Shown here one piece after another: positions 1 through 8,118 of a DNA stretch of 43,714 nucleotides. The stretch covers positions 1 through 43,714 of the forward strand of contig NZ_JARWOV010000162.1 of NCBI RefSeq assembly GCF_029868855.1, written 5' to 3'. Each line of letters starts with the position of its first letter. The first letter of the stretch is position 1. Made by a program: the position numbers and the translations under genes. The notes below the pieces were generated by a model. The model was not told the origin of the DNA. It saw only the letters and a program-made list of their open reading frames with translations, and searched no databases. This stretch comes from Nocardia carnea. GTDB taxonomy: Bacteria > Actinomycetota > Actinomycetes > Mycobacteriales > Mycobacteriaceae.

Positions 1-82
1 CAATCCCGCCCGAGCCCCCCCCCCGCCCCGATCGGCCAGCGGCCGCGGGGGCGCCCCGCGGTGCGTAACACTAAATTCATAG

Positions 83-922
83 CGGCGGAACCGCCCAGGC
101 CCAGCAACCCTTTGGTACCCTAATATAAACCCCGCGCCCCCCGGCCTGGTCCCCGCGGCCCCGGGGCGGGCGCGGCCCGGTGAGCCCGGCCCCGGCGCGA
201 CCGTCCCGGGACCTGTTCCACAGGGTGGAGGTCGCGCGCCGGGTGGCGATCCGGCGACCGGTCCCTATCCGGGACCGCAGCAGCAGTACGGCACCCCGGG
301 CGGACCGGCGGGCGACGACGCCACCGTTCAGATCGACCGCGGTGATCTGCGGCCCCCGATCGCCGGGCCGGCCGGGCGGTTCACCCGTGCCCCCGACCCG
401 GAAACCGGCAGCCAGTCGGCGGTGCCCCAGCCGTCCGTCCCCGGACAGCCGGGCGGGTCGTCCACCGGTGGCACCGAGGCCGACGACGAGCAGGGCAAGG
501 GCAAGCTCTGGAACAAGATGAAGGACAACCTGTTCGGCGCGCACGCCGTGCTGGGTGTCGCGGCTCTGGCGGCCGCCTCCGCCGGGGCGGTCGGCGGTGC
601 CGCCCCCGCGCAGGCGCAGGTCGCGCCGCCCGGTGTCGTCAGTTCGACCGGGAAGAGCGTCGAGACCGTCGGCCCGGCCGACGCCGCGGGCTGTGTACCC
701 ATGCCGCGCGTGCAGCTGGAACCGCCCGGCGAGGCCGGGGCAGCGCCGGAGCGTCCGCTCTATGCCCGGGTACCGGTACCCGGGGCGGGCGAATCCGTGC
801 CCGGCCGGGAAGCGCCGGAGGACGACGGCATCGAATGCGGCCGATCCGGTATCGACACGCTGCGCTATCTGGTGCCCGGCCGGCCGGGGGTCACCGACCC
901 CGGTCCGCCGTTCGACATCTGA
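83..922 (+). CDS. Proline-rich membrane/secreted hypothetical protein, 5' end unresolved
   Basis: I do not recognise this protein. The frame is open from 83 to the TGA at 920-922 and reads as a Pro/Gly-rich segment, then a basic stretch ([17 protein letters not shown]). A hydrophobic Ala-rich helix ending in APAQAQ follows, and then a Pro-rich tail with two cysteines. This suggests a cytoplasmic Pro-rich arm, one membrane or signal-like helix and an exported tail. No ATG, GTG or TTG exists in this frame before the GTG at 422, although the sequence looks coding from about 182. The true start is therefore either upstream of the window or displaced by a frameshift in the C-rich, stop-laden first 130 bases. 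If GTG 422 is used, the product is 166 residues. It lies about 150 nt upstream of rplM on the same strand. Confidence 0.5.
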   Translation, partial: RRNRPGPATLWYPNINPAPPGLVPAAPGRARPGEPGPGATVPGPVPQGGGRAPGGDPATGPYPGPQQQYGTPGGPAGDDATVQIDRGDLRPPIAGPAGRFTRAPDPETGSQSAVPQPSVPGQPGGSSTGGTEADDEQGKGKLWNKMKDNLFGAHAVLGVAALAAASAGAVGGAAPAQAQVAPPGVVSSTGKSVETVGPADAAGCVPMPRVQLEPPGEAGAAPERPLYARVPVPGAGESVPGREAPEDDGIECGRSGIDTLRYLVPGRPGVTDPGPPFDI

Positions 923-1073
923 GCCGGTAGCGGCCGATTTCAGGGGTCACGGGCCGGCTGGTATCGTGGTCCGCTGGTGTGCGGAACACCGAGGCCCGGG
1001 TCTCAACCGGCCGCCGGGAACCCCTCGTCCGCGCATCTCGGCCGGCAGCATCGACGACAGACAGGGAAGCACT

Positions 1074-1513
1074 GTGCCTACGTACAGCCCGAAGGCGGGT
1101 GACGTGACCCGGCAGTGGTACGTCATCGACGCCACTGACGTAGTGCTCGGCCGTCTTGCCGTTCAGGCAGCGAATCTGCTGCGTGGCAAGCACAAGCCGA
1201 CCTACGCTCCGCATATGGATGGTGGCGATTTCGTCGTCATCATCAACGCCGACAAGGTTGCCATCAGTGGCAACAAGCGCGACGGTAAGCGCATCTACCA
1301 CCACTCCGGGCATCCCGGCGGCCTCAAGTCCCGCACTGTCGGTGAGGTGCTGGATACCCGCCCCGACCGCCTGGTGGAGAAGGCCGTGAAGGGCATGATC
1401 CCCAAGAACAAGCTCGGCAACGCCATCGCCGGCAAGCTGAAGGTGTACGCGGGCCCGAACCATCCGCACGCCGCCCAGCAGCCCGTTCCGTTCGAGATCA
1501 AGCAGGTGGCCCA

Positions 1514-1517
<4 letters not shown>
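1074..1517 (+). CDS. rplM: 50S ribosomal protein L13
   Basis: L13 is an early-assembly protein of the large ribosomal subunit that binds 23S rRNA. The 147-residue length is the family's usual size. Typical L13 blocks are visible: [15 protein letters not shown] near the N-terminus, then [26 protein letters not shown] and MIPKNKLG, and a C-terminal [13 protein letters not shown]. The start is the GTG at 1074, where mycobacterial L13 also begins (PTYSPKAGD), preceded by AGGGAAG. The stop overlaps the rpsI start as GTGA, so L13 and S9 are translationally coupled, as in most bacteria. The 150-nt leader may hold the operon promoter, but I could not assign one. Confidence 0.97.
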
Positions 1518-2026
<509 letters not shown>

Positions 2027-2084
2027 TATCACCGGTGCCGGTCGTCCGCTCACGGTATGTGGGCGGGCGGGCCGGTGTCGGTTC

Positions 2085-2125
2085 CGAGAGCAGGCAACCA
2101 GCCGGAGTCTGGTCGCCTGCTCTCG
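2085..2125 (+). terminator. Hairpin terminator after rpsI
   Basis: A 17-bp stem with one mismatch (2085-2101 against 2109-2125) encloses a 7-nt loop, about 60 nt after the rpsI stop. There is no T-tract, which is usual for actinobacterial terminators. It separates the ribosomal pair from glmM. Confidence 0.65.
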
Positions 2126-2221
2126 TGCTGTATCTACCGCGGTGCTCGCCGGCCGGCCGTCTCGACGGTGTTTCCGGCAGCGGCCGTCGCGCGCTGTGGA
2201 CTCACTGACGAGGGGCAAGGT

Positions 2222-3604
2222 ATGGGACGTTTGTTCGGCACCGACGGTGTACGCGGGCTGGCCAATGATTCGTTGAGCCCGGAGCTCGCGTTGCGCCTCG
2301 CGGGCGCGGCGGCGCAGGTTCTGGGGACCGAGATCCGGTCCGGTCGCCGCAAGGTCGCGGTGGTGGGCCGGGATCCGCGCGCGAGCGGTGAGATGCTGGA
2401 GGCCGCCGTCACCGCGGGGCTGTCCGCCGCCGGAATGGATGTGTTACCGGTCGGTGTCCTGCCGACTCCCGCCGTCGCCTATCTGACCGCGCTCCACGAC
2501 GCGAGCCTCGGGGTGATGATCTCCGCCTCACACAATCCCATGCCAGACAACGGGATCAAGATCTTCGCGGCAGGCGGGCACAAGCTCGACGACGCCGTCG
2601 AAGACCGAATCGAGGCGGTGGCCGCATCCGGCGATTTCGTCCGGCCGACCGGCGCGGGTATCGGACGGGTGCTCGCCGCGCCGGGGTCGCGGCATCCCGG
2701 TTTCGATATGCCCGAATTCAGTCTCGAAGGCACCCATGAGCGCTATATCGAGCATCTCGTCGAGGTCACCGGCCGAGACCTGAACGGCCTGACCGTCGTC
2801 GTGGACTGCGCTCACGGCGCCGCGTCGGAGGTCGGTCCGGCCGCGTACCGGGAAGCCGGGGCACAGGTCATTCCGATCAACGCCGAGCCCGACGGCCTCA
2901 ATATCAACGACGGCGTGGGCTCGACCCATATCGAGCAGGTGCAGCGCGCGGTCCGTGAACACGGTGCCGATCTGGGCCTGGCCCACGACGGCGACGCCGA
3001 CCGCTGCCTGGCCGTGGACGCCGCCGGCGAACTCGTCGACGGTGACGCCATCATGGCGATCCTCGCTCTCGGTATGCACGAAGCCGGAACTCTTGCCGAG
3101 AACACCCTCGTCGCCACCGTGATGAGCAATCTGGGCCTGCATATCGCCATGCGTGACGCCGGAATCACCGTGCGCACCACCGGTGTCGGCGACCGCTATG
3201 TGCTCGAAGAACTCCGCAGCGGCGGTTTCACCCTCGGCGGCGAACAGTCCGGCCATGTGGTCTTCCCGCGGTTCGGCACCACCGGCGACGGTATTCTCAC
3301 CGGCCTGCAGTTGATGGCCCGGATGGCCGCGACCGGAAAACGGCTGGCGGAGTTGGCGAATGTGGTGCAGAAGGTACCGCAGGTGCTGGTGAACGTGCCC
3401 GTCACCGACAAGGCGGCCGCTACCGGGGCCGCGGAGGTGCGTGCCGCGGTGCAGGAGGCCGAACGCGTGCTCGGCGAGTCCGGGCGGGTGCTGCTGCGCC
3501 CGAGCGGTACCGAACAGCTGGTACGGGTGATGGTGGAAGCCACCGATCCCGCGCAGGCCGAGGAAATCGCCGACGATATCGCCAAACGGGTAGCGGCCGT
3601 ATAG
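2222..3604 (+). CDS. glmM: Phosphoglucosamine mutase
   Basis: GlmM interconverts glucosamine-6-phosphate and glucosamine-1-phosphate, the step between GlmS and GlmU toward UDP-GlcNAc and peptidoglycan. The 460-residue protein begins [12 protein letters not shown]. It has the phosphoserine loop ISASHNP with the catalytic serine at about residue 103, the metal-binding loop DGDADR at 256-261, the sugar-binding GGEQSGH, and the phosphate loop RPSGTE near the C-terminus. The start is ATG 2222, preceded by GAGGGG. In-frame sequence extends upstream but has no family similarity. glmS, normally a few genes away, is here about 22 kb downstream because of the intervening accessory region. Confidence 0.97.
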   Translation: MGRLFGTDGVRGLANDSLSPELALRLAGAAAQVLGTEIRSGRRKVAVVGRDPRASGEMLEAAVTAGLSAAGMDVLPVGVLPTPAVAYLTALHDASLGVMISASHNPMPDNGIKIFAAGGHKLDDAVEDRIEAVAASGDFVRPTGAGIGRVLAAPGSRHPGFDMPEFSLEGTHERYIEHLVEVTGRDLNGLTVVVDCAHGAASEVGPAAYREAGAQVIPINAEPDGLNINDGVGSTHIEQVQRAVREHGADLGLAHDGDADRCLAVDAAGELVDGDAIMAILALGMHEAGTLAENTLVATVMSNLGLHIAMRDAGITVRTTGVGDRYVLEELRSGGFTLGGEQSGHVVFPRFGTTGDGILTGLQLMARMAATGKRLAELANVVQKVPQVLVNVPVTDKAAATGAAEVRAAVQEAERVLGESGRVLLRPSGTEQLVRVMVEATDPAQAEEIADDIAKRVAAV

Positions 3605-3617
3605 GTCTCGACAGCCG

Positions 3618-4088
3618 TCAGCGCAGGGACCAGAGGAAACCGCTGAACAACACCAGGAATCCGCCGATCTCGCCCACCACGAGCGCGATCATGGTGCCCC
3701 TGAGCTGCCCGCCGATATCGCCGCGGAACTGATTGGTCGTGTCACGGCGGTATCCGTGCCACGCATAGGTCGCGATGGCACCGACGAAGAACGCGAGGAC
3801 GATCGCGGCGGCCACCAGGTTCACCGCGGTCGGCCACCCGCTCAGTTCGGTGAACGTGGCCAGCAGCAGCCCCGCGAAGGCGTACATCAGGGCGGCGCGA
3901 TGCGCTATATCGACGTATACGTGCGCCGCGCCGTCCGGTGAGGTGCGGATGCCATGGTATTTCCAGGTCCCCAATACCAGCGCCGACAGGAAGATGAGTC
4001 CGGTCACCACCAGGGTGAACCGGGTGTCCACGCCGAGCTGCGCCGAGAGGGTGCCCGGTGCGCTCATCGGTCCCACGGTGTCCTGCAT
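3618..4088 (-). CDS. Conserved four-helix integral membrane protein
   Basis: This is a small membrane protein of 156 residues with about four hydrophobic helices: TLVVTGLIFLSALVLG, AALMYAFAGLLLATF, AVNLVAAAIVLAFFVGAIA and TMIALVVGEIGGFLVLFSGF. I recognise no catalytic motif. Position and size match the transmembrane protein near glmM in mycobacteria (Rv3437, about 158 residues, from memory), but the function is unknown. I chose ATG 4088 because AGGAG lies 4 nt upstream; ATG 4067 is an alternative. A longer start at 4190 would add 34 residues encoded by a short direct repeat and seems less likely. It converges on glmM with only 13 nt between the stops. Confidence 0.75.
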   Translation of the reverse strand: MQDTVGPMSAPGTLSAQLGVDTRFTLVVTGLIFLSALVLGTWKYHGIRTSPDGAAHVYVDIAHRAALMYAFAGLLLATFTELSGWPTAVNLVAAAIVLAFFVGAIATYAWHGYRRDTTNQFRGDIGGQLRGTMIALVVGEIGGFLVLFSGFLWSLR

Positions 4089-4519
4089 CCCACTCCTGAC
4101 CCGCGCGTGAACTGTTGCGGTGTTCCCCTTGTCTTGCCCGCGCGTTCGCTGCCCATCTTGCCCGAGCGTTCGCTGCCGACCGCGCGGCACCCATTGCAGC
4201 GGTCGACCGGCTCGGTACCCCGCGCGGCCGGCTGCGCCACGGCACCGAGGCGCGGCGACAGGTGCCTCGGCCAGGGGAAAGATAAGGCCGGAGAATATTC
4301 GCGGTCGCGATCATGATGTCTCGCCGTCGAACTCGGTCGGCATCTGCCCGGCGAGAGTGCGTCGCGGCGCGCGAAGTCCACAGTGCGCTCCGGTATTCGG
4401 GGTCGACCCTGAGCCCGGGTCGCCGGATATCAGGGTGCGTATCGGTATCGCTACCGATGCGCGCCCGTTCTACGGCGCGGACAGTGGAGTGTGTAGTCCC
4501 CGCTGTCGAAAGGACCGCC
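4089..4519. other. Divergent intergenic region with a 22-bp direct repeat
   Basis: This 431-bp region lies between the minus-strand membrane protein and the plus-strand PspC gene and presumably holds both promoters. The only structure I see is an imperfect tandem repeat at 4132-4177. Any extended N-terminus of the membrane protein would have to come from here. Confidence 0.5.
4132..4177. repeat. Two-copy direct repeat, 22-bp units with 24-bp period
   Basis: The units at 4132-4153 and 4156-4177 share TCTTGCCCG, then CGCGTTCGCTGCC or AGCGTTCGCTGCC, with one mismatch in 22. On the minus strand they would encode a repeated QRTxGQD peptide. Confidence 0.8.
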
Positions 4520-4711
4520 ATGACCGCCCCCACACGCCGCTTCACTCGCTCCACCACCGACAAGTGGGTCGGCGGTGTCTGCGGCGGTATCGCCGAATAC
4601 TTCGGCTGGAGCTCCGGAATCGTCCGCCTGCTCTTCGTCGTATCGTGCATCCTCCCCGGCCCGCAGTTCGTCGTCTACCTGGTGCTGTGGTTGATGATGC
4701 CCAAACGCTGA
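4520..4711 (+). CDS. PspC-domain small membrane protein
   Basis: PspC domains occur in envelope-stress and phage-shock systems. This 63-residue protein is almost only that domain. It has an N-terminal RRFTRSTTDKWVGGVCGGIAEYFG, the classic glycine-rich 'GGVCGGIAEYF' signature, followed by one hydrophobic helix (IVRLLFVVSCILPGPQFVVYLVLWLMM) and a basic end. The start is ATG 4520, with AAAGGA 6 nt upstream. There is no neighbouring pspA or sensor kinase, so it is probably a stand-alone membrane-stress component. A strong hairpin follows at 4755-4782. Confidence 0.9.
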   Translation: MTAPTRRFTRSTTDKWVGGVCGGIAEYFGWSSGIVRLLFVVSCILPGPQFVVYLVLWLMMPKR

Positions 4712-4754
4712 CCGCGCACCGGAGGATCCGTCGGCTCCCCGTGAGCCGCTACCG

Positions 4755-4782
4755 AGCCCCGCTCCCGTATGGGAGCGGGGCT
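4755..4782 (+). terminator. Hairpin terminator after the PspC gene
   Basis: A perfect 12-bp stem (AGCCCCGCTCCC and its complement) with a GTAT loop lies 43 nt after the stop codon. Confidence 0.8.
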
Positions 4783-4942
4783 GCGCTGTATCGCCGGGGT
4801 CGCCCGGTTGCGCGCGGTACCGACTGTGGTTGCGCTGTACCTGCCGGATTCGAGCAAGTCTCCGGGGGCTGCGTTCCGATGCCCGGGATGGAAAGATAGG
4901 CCGAAACTCGTAGCGCCACCGATATGGAACTCAGGAGGACCC

Positions 4943-5251
4943 ATGCCCGTATCCGGAGAGTTCCCAGGTCTCGGAATGCCGAGCTTCGACGCCACCTCAT
5001 CGCTGGACGATCTCGGGCCGGTCGAGATGGAAAGCCCCACCCAGGACCTCGACGGCGACGGCATCCTCGACACCTTCACCACCACGAACTCCGACTCGAT
5101 GAGCGTCTGGACCGACTCCGACCTCGACGGCTACGCCGACCAGCTCAGCGTGGTGGAAAACGACGGCGACTACGCTGCCTGGGAGTACCACCGCAACCCG
5201 GACGGGACCGGGGAATGGCGGCAGACGGATCAGGGGACTGTGGGGGAGTAA
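4943..5251 (+). CDS. Asp-rich EF-hand-like small protein
   Basis: I cannot name this 102-residue acidic protein. Two calcium-loop-like motifs stand out: DLDGDGILD at about residues 35-43 and DSDLDGYAD at about 55-63. They are followed by ENDGDYAAWEYHRNPDG. Motifs of this DxDxDG type bind Ca2+ in dockerins and thrombospondin-3 repeats. There is no signal peptide or membrane helix. The start is ATG 4943, with AGGAGG 6 nt upstream. A similar DLDGDGxPDEDADGDG motif occurs in the 556-residue protein three genes on, which suggests a shared theme. I recall Asp-rich small proteins beside type VII secretion substrates in Nocardia, but the link is an inference. Confidence 0.75.
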   Translation: MPVSGEFPGLGMPSFDATSSLDDLGPVEMESPTQDLDGDGILDTFTTTNSDSMSVWTDSDLDGYADQLSVVENDGDYAAWEYHRNPDGTGEWRQTDQGTVGE

Positions 5252-5382
5252 GCACGTACGAAACGTCCGGAGTCGGGGTGGAACCGGAACCGGGGCGGGC
5301 GCGTCGAATCAGTTGGCAACACAGCGCCGCAGGGCCGATCGGGGACCTCCCGGGAGGGGCGGGCAGGACGGAGGGGAGACCC

Positions 5383-5700
5383 ATGAGTACGGGTGATCAG
5401 CCGGTCGGGATGGATGCGGACGCACTGGGGGTGATGGGAAACAGCTTCCGTACCAGTGCGGGGGTAATCAAGGGCCAAGCGGCCAAGGTAGCCGGAAATA
5501 TTATCGGAAAAGCCCATGTAGGCGCCGCGTACGCAAAGGAAGGCGGTGAGCTGGAGTCGGGCCTCCGAGAAATCGAGAACTGGCTCAACGACTGGGCGGA
5601 GGCAACACAGCTCACCGGAGAGGCTATAGGCGATGACGTTGTCACGATCTCCAATGTCGATGACGAGAATGCGAGCGAGACCGATAAGGCGGCGAGCTGA
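5383..5700 (+). CDS. EspC/WXG100-like type VII secretion-associated protein
   Basis: This is a 105-residue, mostly helical protein of the size and pattern of EspC-type ESX substrates: DADALGVMGNSFRTSAGVIKG, a Gly/Ala turn, then ESGLREIENWLNDWAEATQLTGEA and an acidic tail. A strict WxG turn is absent. It lies 5 nt before the 556-residue WxG protein, so the two are probably co-expressed partners. Size and position recall mycobacterial Rv3440c beside Rv3439c between glmM and glmS (from memory). The start is ATG 5383, with GAGGGGAG upstream. Secretion is inferred from family resemblance, and no ESX core gene is in the window. Confidence 0.7.
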   Translation: MSTGDQPVGMDADALGVMGNSFRTSAGVIKGQAAKVAGNIIGKAHVGAAYAKEGGELESGLREIENWLNDWAEATQLTGEAIGDDVVTISNVDDENASETDKAAS

Positions 5701-5705
5701 TTCCT

Positions 5706-7376
5706 ATGCCTGTTGAGATCGAAGATTGCGTAGCATTCCCCACACCCGACTTGACCTGGCCGGTCATCAAGATGCTCGAGGAGGGTTCGAAAGCTCTGCT
5801 GTATTTCGAGTATTTCGGGCCTCGATACGACCGCTGGGTCGGCAGTCCGCCGGTCTTCATGAAAAGTTATTCGGACTTACACGAGTTGTTCTACGCGCAG
5901 AACGGGCTCGACGAGGAGAAGTTCCGAACGCTCTCGGGGGTTCTGGCCGATGTCATCGGGAATGCGAGAGCGCAACATGACGAATTGACCCGTCTAGCCC
6001 AGAACCTGCCGTCGATATGGTCTGGCCAGAGCGCCGCGAACGCGTCGATTATGGTCGCGGACCAGCTAGCTTATTCCGCTGGCGATATCGAGGTCGTCCA
6101 AAAGGTGAAGGAGCAACTGGAAAAGGCGCCCGACGCGCTGCGTCGGACTATTCTCCCCAAGGTGGAGATGCTTCCGGAGATACTCCAGACGCCGGATCAT
6201 GTCACGCACGACCATAAAACTCCGGAGGATGTCGATTCCATAATTTCTGCGGCGCAGGGAATTGGGTGGACAAACAGTACGGAGAACTCTCTTCTGAGTA
6301 AGATTCAGAGGATATTTCCGAGTCTCAGTGATGGGACACTTTTTCTTGTTCCCGGGATCGGTGGTGATATTGAAGATCACTGCCGGGACTGGCTTGACAA
6401 GTTCAAGGGAAGCTATGAAGAAAAATTAAAGCATTTCATCGATACCTGTACCGCGGTAAATGAGGCTGTGCGGGGTGAATATCGTGTGATCATCGATCTG
6501 ATGGGAAAGCTTTCGGAGCAGGCTTATCCCTGCCCCCAGGGTGTGCAGGAAACTCCGGGGACACCTCAGACCCCGTCCGGTACCCCGGCAGGAACCCCGT
6601 CCGGTACTCCTGCCGGGACCCCGTCAGGTACGCCCTCGGGGACTCCGACGGGCACAAATCCCACTACGGCCGGGGACCCTGGAACCACACCCAGCGGCGA
6701 TAACCCACTTTCGGCGTTGACGGAGTTGGGCACACAGCTCGCTTCCTCGGGCCTCGGTACTCAGCTCGCCTCGGGGTTGAGTCAATTGGTGACTTCCGCG
6801 AACGAACAGATTACGAGCACCCTCGAGCAGTTACGCGAGCAAGCGGAGCAGGAAGTCGACCTCGACGGCGATGGACAGCCGGACGAGGACGCGGATGGTG
6901 ACGGGAAGCCCGACGAACCAGGCGACACCGAACAAGACGGCCAGGACAAAGGTATCGAGCTGAACGGCAAGGAGTACAAGCTCGAAATGGGGCCTGATGG
7001 CCAATTGCGTCTTGTGGTGAGTGGTGAGGACGGCGAACCGCAGAACTACAAGTTGACTATCGGTGCGGACGGTACGCCAACACTTGTCCCCGAAGAATCA
7101 CCCGGTGAAACCGACTCGGAAAACGGCGAGTCCGATACGGAGAATCCGGTCGGCACGGGCGTGCCGCCCGGTATTCCTGGCGTCCCCAAGGGGACGAACG
7201 GCGAGGATGGTGAACACCAGCCACAGGATTATCCGGCTCCCGCGGATGAGGAGGACCTCCCGCCCGCTGACGATCCGATGATCCAAGGTGGCGAGGAGAC
7301 CGCAGCGGCACCACCCCCGCCACCGGCTCCCCCGGTAGATACCGGCGCCCAATTGGCCGAGGCCGGCCCGCTGTGA
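5706..7376 (+). CDS. Large WxG/low-complexity protein, putative ESX-associated
   Basis: I do not know the function of this 556-residue protein. Residues 1-275 are helical and contain WSGQSA at 105-110, which fits the helix-WxG-helix turn of type VII substrates. Residues about 289-317 are a Thr-Pro-Ser/Ala-Gly repeat (12-bp DNA period). A coiled segment follows (EQITSTLEQLREQAEQEV), then the Ca-loop-like DLDGDGQPDEDADGDGKPD at about 385-403, and a compact domain GIELNGKEYKLEMGPDGQLR at about 415-460. The end is Pro/Glu-rich with a polyproline run. No signal peptide is visible. Codons in the first third are less GC-rich than in neighbouring genes. It probably corresponds positionally to the Ala/Pro-rich Rv3439c. 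Confidence 0.75.
   Translation: MPVEIEDCVAFPTPDLTWPVIKMLEEGSKALLYFEYFGPRYDRWVGSPPVFMKSYSDLHELFYAQNGLDEEKFRTLSGVLADVIGNARAQHDELTRLAQNLPSIWSGQSAANASIMVADQLAYSAGDIEVVQKVKEQLEKAPDALRRTILPKVEMLPEILQTPDHVTHDHKTPEDVDSIISAAQGIGWTNSTENSLLSKIQRIFPSLSDGTLFLVPGIGGDIEDHCRDWLDKFKGSYEEKLKHFIDTCTAVNEAVRGEYRVIIDLMGKLSEQAYPCPQGVQETPGTPQTPSGTPAGTPSGTPAGTPSGTPSGTPTGTNPTTAGDPGTTPSGDNPLSALTELGTQLASSGLGTQLASGLSQLVTSANEQITSTLEQLREQAEQEVDLDGDGQPDEDADGDGKPDEPGDTEQDGQDKGIELNGKEYKLEMGPDGQLRLVVSGEDGEPQNYKLTIGADGTPTLVPEESPGETDSENGESDTENPVGTGVPPGIPGVPKGTNGEDGEHQPQDYPAPADEEDLPPADDPMIQGGEETAAAPPPPPAPPVDTGAQLAEAGPL
6570..6656 (+). repeat. In-frame 12-bp repeat encoding TP(S/A)G units
   Basis: About seven tandem 12-bp units encode TPSG or TPAG inside the 556-residue protein. 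Third positions vary among copies (ggt/gga/ggg, acc/act/acg), so the repeat is kept at protein level and is not a recent DNA expansion. Confidence 0.85.
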
Positions 7377-7431
7377 CCAGGCGGCCACAACCGTCGTCGT
7401 GACGCAATGCCGTTCGAGGAGGATCGGAACC

Positions 7432-7824
7432 ATGGTTTTTCGGGATGTCGACGAGATCGCCGAGGATGTGTATCGACGAAGTTCTGCCCGGCTCAGTGAG
7501 TTGCGCGCGGCAAACCAGCGGGTGGCTGCGGAGCTCGCGGCGTTGACGGAGCAGACGGCCGAAAAGATTCGCCAGACTGTCCAGCGAGCCGAGTACGAGA
7601 CGCAAGAGGCAGGGCGCAGATCCGATGAGCAGGCTACGGCGCTAGATAATGAGCTGTCTGCGCCGGGGGAGACAGTTCAACCGGCTCTCGGTGACATGTA
7701 CGACCAACGGGAAGCAATCGCTCGTTCGGCCGCGGCTCGTCGCTCGGGAACTGTTGTTACGCCGATCGACGACGACGGTGACGACGAGGCGGAGTACTAC
7801 CGGCGCAGGAGCTGGTTGGTCTGA
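7432..7824 (+). CDS. Coiled-coil hypothetical protein
   Basis: This 130-residue protein is mostly a predicted helical coiled coil: SARLSELRAANQRVAAELAALTEQ followed by TAEKIRQTVQRAEYETQEAGRR. It ends in an acidic DDDGDDEAEYYRRRSWLV tail. I cannot assign a family. The start is ATG 7432, with AGGAGG 9 nt upstream. It lies 55 nt after the WxG protein and is followed within 9 nt by another small frame, so it belongs to the same putative ESX-associated unit. It could act as a chaperone or partner, but this rests only on position. Confidence 0.7.
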   Translation: MVFRDVDEIAEDVYRRSSARLSELRAANQRVAAELAALTEQTAEKIRQTVQRAEYETQEAGRRSDEQATALDNELSAPGETVQPALGDMYDQREAIARSAAARRSGTVVTPIDDDGDDEAEYYRRRSWLV

Positions 7825-7833
7825 GCCCTTGCG

Positions 7834-8118
7834 GTGCCCTGGGCGCTCATACCGCCTTTGCCCACACCTCCTGTCCGCTGTCTACGGTGGTCGGCTCCCC
7901 AGTACCCGGCCAGGGGCCGCGATCGACGAGGCAACCTCGTCTACATTGCGGTACCTACGCCGGCCGCGCCGCAACCGTTCTACCTGCTGGACCCGGCATT
8001 TTCGACCCTACCGGTGACCGAGGCGGCAACGAGCGAGGTCGCCACAGCCAATAGCGGCGCGGCCGGGACATTGATGGTTCAGCGTCCGCGGGTTGGGTCG
8101 GAGGCTTGTGCGCTCTAG
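7834..8118 (+). CDS. Small Pro-rich hypothetical protein
   Basis: This is a possible 94-residue protein starting at GTG 7834, nine nt after the coiled-coil gene. The N-terminal part reads IPPLPTPPVRCLRWSAPQYP, followed by GNLVYIAVPTPAAPQPFYLLDPAF. The codon pattern in the second half looks coding, but I see no family and no clear ribosome site, so translation may be coupled to the upstream gene. Its TAG overlaps the stop of the facing FAD oxidoreductase as CTAG, tail to tail. It may be spurious. Confidence 0.4.
   Translation: MPWALIPPLPTPPVRCLRWSAPQYPARGRDRRGNLVYIAVPTPAAPQPFYLLDPAFSTLPVTEAATSEVATANSGAAGTLMVQRPRVGSEACAL

Noticed and set aside
180..521. Forward frame starting GTG 180
   Set aside because: Arg/Pro-rich reading with no family pattern; the overlapping frame from 83 reads as a normal Pro-rich protein.
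3618..4190. The 34-residue N-terminal extension of the membrane protein
   Set aside because: A better ribosome site precedes ATG 4088, and the extension is encoded by a short repeat of low complexity.
6570..6656. CRISPR-like or recently expanded satellite
   Set aside because: Units are in frame, contiguous and varied at third codon positions, so this is a coding repeat without spacers.
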